Shown here: piece by piece, positions 1 to 5,209 of the stretch | Layout: every line of letters begins with the position of its first letter | Position numbering within the stretch: position 1 is the first letter of the stretch | Assembly (NCBI GenBank): GCA_943327015.2 | Contig: CALPVM020000180.1 | Span: 1 to 5,209, forward strand | Direction of reading: 5' to 3' | DNA length: 5,209 bases | Source: Akkermansia muciniphila | GTDB lineage: Bacteria > Pseudomonadota > Gammaproteobacteria > Burkholderiales > Burkholderiaceae_C | Notes under the pieces: model-generated | Told to the model about the DNA's origin: nothing | The model's database searches: none | Seen by the model: the letters and a program-made list of their open reading frames with translations, nothing else | Translations under genes and position numbers: made by a program

Positions 1-1
1 C

Positions 2-52
2 ACCAGTGAACCACGCCTGCGTACCGAGTTGCTGGCGCGGATTCAGCCGTGA
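2..52 (+). CDS. C-terminal tail of an unidentified upstream protein (partial)
   Basis: An open frame enters from the left edge and ends at TGA 50-52, giving 16 visible residues that end in ELLARIQP. Its stop overlaps the GTG start of the transporter gene in a GTGA junction, the same 4-base overlap style used at two later junctions. This is why I take it as the tail of a real gene in the same operon. The tail is charged and helical-looking but too short to assign. In related gene clusters a DUF2878, DUF1365, cyclopropane-synthase-like or flavin oxidoreductase gene would be expected here, but nothing in the visible residues distinguishes them. Confidence 0.6.
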   Translation, partial: TSEPRLRTELLARIQP

Positions 53-1332
53 AACCGTCAACTGCGCCATTTAGCTGGCGAGATGGCTGGCGTTATGGCC
101 TCATGGGCTTGCCGCTGGCGTTTGTAGCGTTACCGCTATACGTCATTTTGCCTAATTACTACGCCCGCAATTTTGGATTTCCGCTGGCAGCATTGGGTGC
201 TATTTTGTTGGGTGCGCGTTTTTTTGATGCGCTGATCGACCCCCTTCTCGGCCGCTGGAGCGACCGTCTTTACAGCCATTCAAGCCAGTTAATTTTGCGT
301 TGGTCAGCGGTTGCGGCAATGGTGTTGGGGCTGGGTTTTGTGATGCTGTTTTTTCCTGCTGTGCAGCAACTGGGGCAGCTTGGTGTGTGGCTGGGGATTA
401 GTTTAGTGGTTACTTACATAGCATTCAGCGCACTGACCATCATGCACCAATCGTGGGGCGCACGTTTGGGTGGGGATGAAGCACAACGCAGCCGCATTGT
501 TGCATGGCGTGAGGGTTTGGGCTTGGCCGGAGTGCTGCTGGCTTCCATACTGCCTGTTGTATTCGGAATGCCGGCTACTTCGGCGGTGTTTTTTGCTGCG
601 CTGGCCTTGGGGCTGTGGGCGTGGACCCGCGCTCCCAAACCAGGGGGCATAGAGCATACGCCCACGGTAAATCACCACAAAAATCAATTGCAACAAAGCT
701 TATTGCAGCCGTTTAAACATCCCGCCTTTCGCGCCTTGCTGGCAGTGTTTGTGTTCAATGGTATAGCCAGTGCCATACCGGCAACATTGCTGTTGTTTTT
801 TGTGCAAGACAAGTTGCAGGCACCCGCCAGCACCGAGCCTTTGTTTTTAGGAAGCTACTTTATCTGTGCGGCACTTTCTATACCTTTATGGCTGCATGGT
901 GTGCGCCGCATCGGGCTGGCGCGGACCTGGCTGGCTGGTATGTTGCTCACTATTGCGGTGTTTCTTTTCGCCGCATTTCTTGGTAGTGGTGACATAGCAG
1001 GCTTTGTGCTGGTGTGTGCATTGTCCGGAGTGGGTTTGGGGGCAGATCTTGCACTGCCCAGCGCCTTGCTGGCAGGGGTTATTCAAGCGCATGGCGATCA
1101 AGGTCGCGCTGAAGGTGCGTATTTTGGTTGGTGGAACTTTGCCACCAAGCTCAACCTTGCGCTGGCTGCTGGATTGGCACTCCCCATTCTGGGTGTATTA
1201 GGTTATGTGCCGGGCACCCGCGATGCCGCTGCATTGAACCTTTTAACGTGGGCTTATTGCTTGCTGCCCTGCATGCTTAAGCTGTTTGCCGCAGGATTTT
1301 TGTATTCGCTTATTCTCAGAAAGACCCTATGA
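49..1332 (+). CDS. MFS transporter of the GPH / MFS_2 (MelB-like cation symporter) type
   Basis: A 427-residue inner-membrane carrier with about 12 hydrophobic segments: roughly residues 16-35, 44-60, 84-104, 111-130, 156-174, 177-193, 228-251, 264-284, 292-311, 316-345, 366-386 and 397-422. A hydrophilic central loop spans about 194-227. The segment after TM2 carries the family hallmark D60-x3-DP-x2-G-x2-SDR (D60, D64, P65, G68, S71-R73). It aligns by eye with the melibiose permease MelB region that holds the two cation-site aspartates, so ion-coupled symport is plausible. The loop after TM4 (SWGARL, then R148 and R154-E155) also fits the family. The start is GTG at 49. The next in-frame ATG (103) would cut into TM1 and drop the conserved WRDGWRYG leader. 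No strong Shine-Dalgarno is visible, consistent with coupling to the upstream gene. The substrate is unknown. Sugar transport is only the family default, and operon context suggests a lipid-related or stress-related cargo (inference). Confidence 0.88.
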   Translation: MKPSTAPFSWRDGWRYGLMGLPLAFVALPLYVILPNYYARNFGFPLAALGAILLGARFFDALIDPLLGRWSDRLYSHSSQLILRWSAVAAMVLGLGFVMLFFPAVQQLGQLGVWLGISLVVTYIAFSALTIMHQSWGARLGGDEAQRSRIVAWREGLGLAGVLLASILPVVFGMPATSAVFFAALALGLWAWTRAPKPGGIEHTPTVNHHKNQLQQSLLQPFKHPAFRALLAVFVFNGIASAIPATLLLFFVQDKLQAPASTEPLFLGSYFICAALSIPLWLHGVRRIGLARTWLAGMLLTIAVFLFAAFLGSGDIAGFVLVCALSGVGLGADLALPSALLAGVIQAHGDQGRAEGAYFGWWNFATKLNLALAAGLALPILGVLGYVPGTRDAAALNLLTWAYCLLPCMLKLFAAGFLYSLILRKTL

Positions 1333-1871
1333 ACAAACGCCAACTCTTGCTTGCATCCAGCGCCGCTATTGCTTCTGTGTGGGGCTTAACCGGATGCGCC
1401 AGTCCGTCCATTGAGCAATACGCAGCAGAAAAACCCGTGCTTGATCTGGCCGAATACTTTAATGGCACGCTAGACGCCTACGGCGTGTTTACCGACCGCT
1501 CCGGCACGGTAGTTAAGCGCTTTACCGTGGTAATGCGCTGCAGTTGGCAAGGCAACGAAGGAGTGCTGGACGAAGACTTTACCTACTCCGATGGCACTAC
1601 CCAAAAACGCATCTGGCGCCTGAAAAAATTACCCAATGGTGTGTACACCGGCCAAGCGGATGATGTGGTCGGTTTGGCGCATGGCACTACCCGTGGTAAT
1701 GCGTTCCAGTGGGGGTACACCTTGCGTTTGCCGGTGGATGGCAAAGAGTATGACGTGCAGTTTGACGACTGGATGTATCTCATGACAGATAAGGTCATGC
1801 TCAACAAAGCCACCATGCGCAAGTTTGGGGTTAAGTTGGGTGAAGTTACCCTTTCTTTCAGTAAGCGCTAA
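1329..1871 (+). CDS. DUF3833 family lipoprotein
   Basis: A 180-residue protein with a clear lipoprotein signal: K3-R4, a hydrophobic stretch 5-19, then lipobox L20-T21-G22-C23. The mature protein begins at Cys23, is about 158 residues long, and has Ala at +2, so Lol sorting to the outer membrane is expected. The rest matches my recollection of DUF3833. Key positions are YFNG (43-46), YGxF (51-54), DRxG (56-59), LDExF (80-84), DG (88-89), RxW (94-96), DDVVG (111-115), GNA (123-125) and FDDWM (145-149), followed by KFG near the C-terminus. Their alternating pattern suggests a beta-rich fold. The ATG at 1329 overlaps the transporter stop by 4 bases (ATGA). The biochemical role is undescribed as far as I know. 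Membership in this operon suggests a periplasmic or outer-membrane role in lipid handling, which is inference. Confidence 0.88.
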   Translation: MNKRQLLLASSAAIASVWGLTGCASPSIEQYAAEKPVLDLAEYFNGTLDAYGVFTDRSGTVVKRFTVVMRCSWQGNEGVLDEDFTYSDGTTQKRIWRLKKLPNGVYTGQADDVVGLAHGTTRGNAFQWGYTLRLPVDGKEYDVQFDDWMYLMTDKVMLNKATMRKFGVKLGEVTLSFSKR

Positions 1872-1875
1872 GCGT

Positions 1876-2652
1876 ATGTCACTGCTACCCCCTCTTAACC
1901 CGACCATGGCCGACTGGCGTGGCAAAACAGTATGGCTTATTGGTGCATCCACCGGTATAGGTCAAGCCACAGCGACTGCCTTGCATGCGCAGGGTGCTAA
2001 AGTGGTCGTTTCTGCACGCAAAATACAACAATTGCAGGCTTTTGTTGCAAAACACCCCGGTAGTATGGCCCTGCCGTTGGATGCCACCGACCGCGCTGCC
2101 GTTCAGGTGGCCGCAACCAGCGTCTTGTCTGCCGGCAAATTAGACTGTATGGTGTATTGCGCCGGTCATTACCATGCTATGCGTGCCGACGCTATGGATA
2201 CTGATGACATGCTGCGCCACATGCAAGTCAATTACACGGGTGCGCTGTACGCGCTGGAATCCGTGTTGCCTGCCATGCTCAAGCGGGGCGCGGGCCATAT
2301 CAGCCTTGTTGGCAGTGTGGCTGGCTACCGAGGTTTGCCCAATAGCCTAGCCTACGGACCCACCAAAGCCGCACTCATTAACCTGGCTGAAACTTTGTAC
2401 CTTGACCTGCACCCTAAAGGGCTGGGCGTGTCTATCGTTAACCCTGGTTTTGTAGAAACACCACTGACTGCTGCAAATAAGTTTGCTATGCCGGCTTTGC
2501 TCACACCCGATCAGGCTGCTTCAGCCATGTTACGAGGTTGGGCACAAGGCGACTTTGAAATCCATTTTCCCAAACGCTTTACCTATGGCATGAAAGCTTT
2601 GCAGCTATTGCCCAACCGTTTGTTTTTTCAACTTGCAAAGAACGTCGCATGA
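1876..2652 (+). CDS. Short-chain dehydrogenase/reductase (classical SDR)
   Basis: A 258-residue cytosolic NAD(P)-dependent oxidoreductase with a full classical SDR set. The cofactor loop is GASTGIG (23-29), Arg48 follows beta-2 (suggesting NADP(H) preference), and D69-A-T lies at the adenine contact. The catalytic tetrad is Asn119, Ser147, Tyr160 and Lys164 (YGPTK), and PGFVETP (190-196) follows. The usual NNAG is YCAG (94-97). The C-terminal part after 225 includes FPKRF, a tail common in membrane-lipid or acyl-substrate SDRs of this group (from memory). I place the start at ATG 1876, four bases after the lipoprotein stop. The frame stays open back to ATG 1825, but that start would overlap the lipoprotein gene by 47 bases and add residues that look like out-of-frame read-through. 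ATG 1906 is a possible shorter start. The substrate is unknown, and a keto or hydroxy group on a modified fatty acid would fit the context (inference). Confidence 0.9.
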   Translation: MSLLPPLNPTMADWRGKTVWLIGASTGIGQATATALHAQGAKVVVSARKIQQLQAFVAKHPGSMALPLDATDRAAVQVAATSVLSAGKLDCMVYCAGHYHAMRADAMDTDDMLRHMQVNYTGALYALESVLPAMLKRGAGHISLVGSVAGYRGLPNSLAYGPTKAALINLAETLYLDLHPKGLGVSIVNPGFVETPLTAANKFAMPALLTPDQAASAMLRGWAQGDFEIHFPKRFTYGMKALQLLPNRLFFQLAKNVA

Positions 2653-3143
2653 ACGCCCCCTCAACCACATTAACCCCCGCAACACTCGATATAGCAGAGC
2701 CGGTCGCCAAACTGGTTGACTATTACCAAACCATAAGCCCAGAAAGCGTGGCGCAACTCGGGCAGTATTACGCTGCATCGGCCTACTTTAAAGACCCGTT
2801 TAACGAGGTGCATGACAGCCAAGCCATTGCCCACATTTTTGAACACATGTTTTTGGCATTAACAGAACCACGCTTTGTGGTAACCAACCAAATTGTGCAA
2901 GGCGATCAGTGCTTCTTGACGTGGGAATTTCATTTTCGTTTTAAAAATTTTGATTCCAACACACCGCAAGTCATTTTGGGTGGATCACACCTACGGTTTT
3001 CCAATGGTGGTTTGGTAAGCTACCACCGGGACTACTGGGACGCCGCCGAGGAGTTGTACGAAAAAATTCCACTACTCGGCAGCCTGATGCGCTGGATTAA
3101 AAAGCGCGAAAAATCAGCCCGGGACAGTTTCCGCAAAGCTTGA
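2649..3143 (+). CDS. NTF2 / SnoaL-like family protein
   Basis: A 164-residue soluble protein with an NTF2-like cone fold: an N-terminal helix around 18-45, FKDPFNEV at 47-54, a helix over 57-71, then beta strands through 75-130. Characteristic positions are TWEF (91-94), the GGSHLRF stretch (111-117) and HRDYWD (126-131), followed by an amphipathic or basic helix (LLGSLMRWIKKR, 142-153). No signal peptide is seen. Family members are small ligand-binding proteins, isomerases or hydratases. H126, D128 and D49 are pocket-type residues, but no catalytic assignment can be made from sequence alone. The ATG overlaps the SDR stop by 4 bases (ATGA), so co-translation with the SDR is likely and a shared substrate is plausible. 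The last ten codons or so (to TGA 3141-3143) overlap the convergent glutathione S-transferase gene and look like a variable extension. The basic C-terminal helix might contact membrane (inference). Confidence 0.85.
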   Translation: MNAPSTTLTPATLDIAEPVAKLVDYYQTISPESVAQLGQYYAASAYFKDPFNEVHDSQAIAHIFEHMFLALTEPRFVVTNQIVQGDQCFLTWEFHFRFKNFDSNTPQVILGGSHLRFSNGGLVSYHRDYWDAAEELYEKIPLLGSLMRWIKKREKSARDSFRKA

Positions 3144-3728
3144 GCGCTGCATGAGCTTGGTGTAGAGCTTGTCTAGGTTATCGCGCTCTTTGCGCCATTC
3201 CAATTCGGGAAAACGAAAATCCAGATACCCCAGCGCACTGCCAACCGCCAGATCGGCCAGAGTTAAATGAATACCGGTGCAAAAGGGTTTGTCACCTAAG
3301 GATGTATTTAAGCTTGTGAGTGCAGCGTTAATTTTTTCAATTTGACGTTTGATCCAAGCCGGGCTGCGTTGTGTTTTGGTGCGGCCACTCCATGTGGCTT
3401 CTAGGCGTGCTGAGACTGCGGCATCCATAATGCCATCGGCCAAGGCTTCCCAAGTTTTTACCTCTGCACGCTCGCGTCCTACACCGGGAATCAGTTTGCC
3501 CACGGGAGACAAGGTATCGAGATATTCCACAATCACGCGCGAGTCAAACATCGGATCTGCTGCTTCCATGAGCAAGCAAGGAATTTTGCCCAAAGGGTTA
3601 ATTTGGCTAATGGTAGTATCTGCCGCCCACACGTCTTCGGTCACGAAGGTGTAATCGAGTTTTTTCTCAGCCAAAACCACTCGTACTTTACGCACATAGG
3701 GGCTGGCCATGGATCCGATTAATTTCAT
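3114..3728 (-). CDS. Glutathione S-transferase, YibF-like
   Basis: A 204-residue cytosolic GST-fold protein. The N-terminal thioredoxin-like domain (about 1-78) has SPYVRKV with Ser9 as the probable glutathione-activating residue, NPLGKIP with cis-Pro50, and DSRVIVEYL (62-70), whose Asp62-Ser63 normally holds the glutathione gamma-glutamyl group. The all-helical C-terminal domain includes EALADGIMDA and the TLAD N-capping box (T156-D159) followed by GYLDFR. Order and wording closely resemble E. coli YibF as I recall it (MKL-GS..SP.VRK, NPLGK.P, EALADGIMDA, GYL.FR, SFA.T.P), and length is typical. The start is ATG at 3728 with an AGGA ribosome site five bases upstream on the minus strand. It is divergent from purB and convergent with the NTF2-like gene, overlapping that gene's end by 30 bases. 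The physiological substrate of this subgroup is not established, and general electrophile or peroxide conjugation is the family default. Confidence 0.92.
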   Translation of the reverse strand: MKLIGSMASPYVRKVRVVLAEKKLDYTFVTEDVWAADTTISQINPLGKIPCLLMEAADPMFDSRVIVEYLDTLSPVGKLIPGVGRERAEVKTWEALADGIMDAAVSARLEATWSGRTKTQRSPAWIKRQIEKINAALTSLNTSLGDKPFCTGIHLTLADLAVGSALGYLDFRFPELEWRKERDNLDKLYTKLMQRSSFAETVPG

Positions 3729-3733
3729 GCTGG

Positions 3734-3737
3734 TCCT
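3734..3737 (-). promoter_or_regulatory. Ribosome binding site of the GST gene
   Basis: On the minus strand AGGA lies five bases before the ATG at 3728-3726. It is the clearest Shine-Dalgarno match in the window and supports this start for the glutathione S-transferase. Confidence 0.6.
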
Positions 3738-3747
3738 GAATTTTTAG

Positions 3748-3761
3748 AGAATCTTGATTCT
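3748..3761. repeat. Perfect inverted repeat AGAATC-TT-GATTCT, possible operator
   Basis: Six-base arms (3748-3753 and 3756-3761) are perfectly complementary around a 2-base TT centre. The site lies between the two divergent genes and overlaps candidate -10 sequences on both strands. A two-base loop is too tight for a hairpin, so a dimeric protein-binding site is the more natural reading. It does not resemble the E. coli PurR box. No regulator can be named from the sequence. Confidence 0.35.
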
Positions 3762-3799
3762 ATACACTCTTGGGCGCTACTCCTTCTACAATCACCCCT

Positions 3800-5179
3800 A
3801 TGACGTATACAGAAATTTCCGCTCTTTCGCCCTTGGATGGCCGTTATGCCGCCAAGCTTGCAACTTTGCGCCCAATTACCAGTGAGCTTGGCTACATGCA
3901 CCGTCGTGTGCAGGTCGAAGTTGCATGGTTTATTGCGCTTAGCGATGCAGGTTTTCCTGAATTTCCGCCCTTATCCCCCGGTGCGCGCACTTATCTGTTG
4001 GGTTTGGTGCGCAATTTTTCTGAGGCTGATGGTACAGCCATTAAAACCATTGAAAAGAAAACCAACCACGATGTCAAGGCAGTGGAATATTGGATTAAAT
4101 CCAAATTTGAGGCCCGTCCCGAGCTGCAGAAAGCCAGCGAATTCGTGCACTTTGCCTGCACCAGTGAAGACATTAACAATACCAGCCACGCCTTGCAGCT
4201 CCGTTCTGCGCGGGATGTGGTGGTGCTGCCCTTGTTAGACCGAATTATCCTCAAATTGCGCGAGATGGCGCACACCTACGCCGATGTGCCTATGCTCAGC
4301 CGCACCCACGGCCAAACCGCCAGCCCCACCACCGTGGGCAAAGAAGTAGCCAATGTGCTGGTGCGCTTGCAAGCCGCGTGCGAGCGTATTGCATCGGTCA
4401 AACTGCTAGCCAAAATGAACGGTGCCGTGGGTAACTACAACGCTCACCTGTCTGCCTGGCCTGACTTTGATTGGGAAGCCTTTAGCCGCAAAGTCGTAGA
4501 AAGCCCGGAGCCATTGGGCTTGGGCCTTACATTTCAGCCTTACAGCATCCAGATTGAGCCGCACGACTACATGGCCGAGCTGTTTGATGCGGTGGCACGT
4601 ACCAACACTATTTTGATTGACTGGTCACGCGACGTGTGGGGTTATGTATCGGTCGGATACTTCAAGCAAAAACTGCGTGCAGGCGAGGTTGGCTCCAGCA
4701 CCATGCCGCACAAGGTTAATCCGATTGACTTTGAAAACGCTGAAGGCAATTTGGGCTTGTCTAACGCACTGCTGCGCCATTTGAGCGAAAAATTGCCAAT
4801 TTCCCGTTGGCAACGTGACCTGACCGACTCCACCGTGCTGCGCAACATGGGTGTAGCATTAGGCTATGCGGTGTTGGCGTACCAGTCATTACTAACCGGA
4901 CTCAACAAGTTGGAACTCAATGCCGACGCAGTGGCGCAAGATTTGGATGCCTCTTGGGAAGTACTGGCAGAGCCTATACAAACCGTGATGCGTCGCTTTG
5001 GCTTGCCCGAACCCTACGAGCAACTCAAAGAATTTACCCGTGGCGAAGCCATGACGCGCGAACTGATGCGAGGCTTTATTGCCAAGCTGGACATTCCGCA
5101 AGCGGAAAAAGACCGTTTGTTGCAAATGACACCAGCGACCTACACGGGTATGGCAGAAAAACTGGCGCGGCGTGTGTAA
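3800..5179 (+). CDS. purB: Adenylosuccinate lyase
   Basis: A 459-residue cytosolic enzyme of purine synthesis. It removes fumarate from SAICAR to give AICAR and from adenylosuccinate to give AMP. The sequence matches the E. coli-type PurB throughout: SALSPLDGRYAAK near the N-terminus (8-20), then TSEDINNT (121-128). SRTHGQTASPTT follows, with His170 equivalent to the catalytic acid His171 of E. coli. The fumarate-lyase signature GSSTMPHKVNP is at 298-308, where Ser299/Ser300 include the catalytic base on the flexible loop. Length is close to the E. coli protein (456). I chose ATG 3800 because homologs begin only a few residues before SALSPLDGRY. A TTG at 3770 in the same frame would add ten unconserved residues. 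There is no visible Shine-Dalgarno before ATG 3800. All catalytic motifs are intact, with no frameshift or truncation. It is divergent from the GST gene and followed 6 bases later by a YaeQ-like start. Confidence 0.97.
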   Translation: MTYTEISALSPLDGRYAAKLATLRPITSELGYMHRRVQVEVAWFIALSDAGFPEFPPLSPGARTYLLGLVRNFSEADGTAIKTIEKKTNHDVKAVEYWIKSKFEARPELQKASEFVHFACTSEDINNTSHALQLRSARDVVVLPLLDRIILKLREMAHTYADVPMLSRTHGQTASPTTVGKEVANVLVRLQAACERIASVKLLAKMNGAVGNYNAHLSAWPDFDWEAFSRKVVESPEPLGLGLTFQPYSIQIEPHDYMAELFDAVARTNTILIDWSRDVWGYVSVGYFKQKLRAGEVGSSTMPHKVNPIDFENAEGNLGLSNALLRHLSEKLPISRWQRDLTDSTVLRNMGVALGYAVLAYQSLLTGLNKLELNADAVAQDLDASWEVLAEPIQTVMRRFGLPEPYEQLKEFTRGEAMTRELMRGFIAKLDIPQAEKDRLLQMTPATYTGMAEKLARRV

Positions 5180-5185
5180 GGCTGT

Positions 5186-5209
5186 ATGGCGCTTAAATCC
5201 ACCATATTC
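5186..5209 (+). CDS. Start of a YaeQ-family protein (partial, runs off the right edge)
   Basis: ATG at 5186, six bases after the purB stop, opens a frame reading MALKSTIF to the window end. This matches the start of the YaeQ family as I recall it (E. coli begins MALKATIYK). A TAAGG stretch (5177-5181, including the purB stop codon) sits four bases before the ATG and could act as ribosome site, so the gene is probably co-transcribed with purB. YaeQ proteins have a PD-(D/E)XK nuclease-like fold of uncertain function. Only eight residues are visible, so the family call is provisional. Confidence 0.6.

Larger units (their letters stand above)
3729..3799. promoter_or_regulatory. Divergent intergenic region, GST / purB promoters
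   Basis: These 71 bases separate the two divergent start codons, so both promoters are probably here. It is AT-rich near the middle. Candidate -10 elements for purB are TATACA (3761-3766) and TACAAT (3787-3792). On the minus strand TAGAAT or TATAGA (within 3757-3764) could serve the GST gene. No convincing -35 box sits at 16-18 bases from any of these, so no single promoter can be called with confidence. The central inverted repeat is listed separately. Confidence 0.45.

Noticed and set aside
403..696. Open frame on the minus strand inside the transporter gene
   Set aside because: It lies wholly within a well-supported coding gene, shows no recognisable domain or ribosome site, and is rich in residues typical of antisense shadow frames.
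1591..1692. 12-base direct repeat ATGGCACTACCC (1591-1602 and 1681-1692)
   Set aside because: The copies are 90 bases apart in the same frame and encode a short Gly-Thr-Thr turn in two places of the lipoprotein. No target-site or recombination context is visible.
1825..1875. Upstream ATG extending the SDR by 17 residues
   Set aside because: It would overlap the lipoprotein gene by 47 bases, the added residues are not SDR-like, and ATG 1876 sits at a natural operon junction.
3083..3116. Possible hairpin with CTGAT/ATCAG and GCGC/GCGC arms near the end of the NTF2-like gene
   Set aside because: The stem is broken by a five-base bulge, lies inside coding sequence and has no T-run after it on the plus strand, so it is not a credible terminator.
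3770..3799. TTG start giving a ten-residue longer PurB
   Set aside because: The extra residues are not part of the conserved PurB N-terminus and no ribosome site precedes the TTG.
3837..4238. 133-codon plus-strand frame inside purB
   Set aside because: It is an alternate frame of a clear purB with no domain-like content, rich in Cys, Pro and Arg as shadow frames often are.

Overview
The window looks like chromosomal DNA of a betaproteobacterium, most likely a Burkholderiales member of moderate GC. This rests on a YibF-like glutathione S-transferase divergent from purB, with an apparent yaeQ start directly after purB, and on the style of the proteins. No mobile element, RNA gene, CRISPR array or phage feature was seen. 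Coding density is very high and no stretch over 300 bases lacks a gene.

Left part (1-3143, + strand): the tail of an unidentified gene is followed by four tightly packed genes. They encode a GPH/MFS_2-type transporter, a DUF3833 outer-membrane-type lipoprotein, a short-chain dehydrogenase/reductase (SDR) and an NTF2/SnoaL-like protein. The junctions are GTGA, ATGA, a 4-base gap and ATGA, so the set is almost certainly one translationally coupled operon that begins upstream. From memory of other proteobacteria, these four families recur beside a cyclopropane-fatty-acid-synthase-like methyltransferase, an FAD amine-oxidase-like protein, a DUF1365 protein and an ECF sigma/ChrR pair (the singlet-oxygen and membrane-lipid stress locus). 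Those partners are outside this window, so the link to lipid modification is inference. This is the most interesting part of the window.

Middle (3114-3728, - strand): a glutathione S-transferase converges on the NTF2-like gene and overlaps its 3' end by 30 bases on the opposite strand.

Right part (3729-5209): a 71-base divergent intergenic region holds a perfect AGAATC-TT-GATTCT inverted repeat. It is followed by a complete purB (adenylosuccinate lyase, purine synthesis) and, 6 bases later, by the first 8 codons of what looks like a YaeQ-family gene. This part is housekeeping in character and functionally separate from the left operon.
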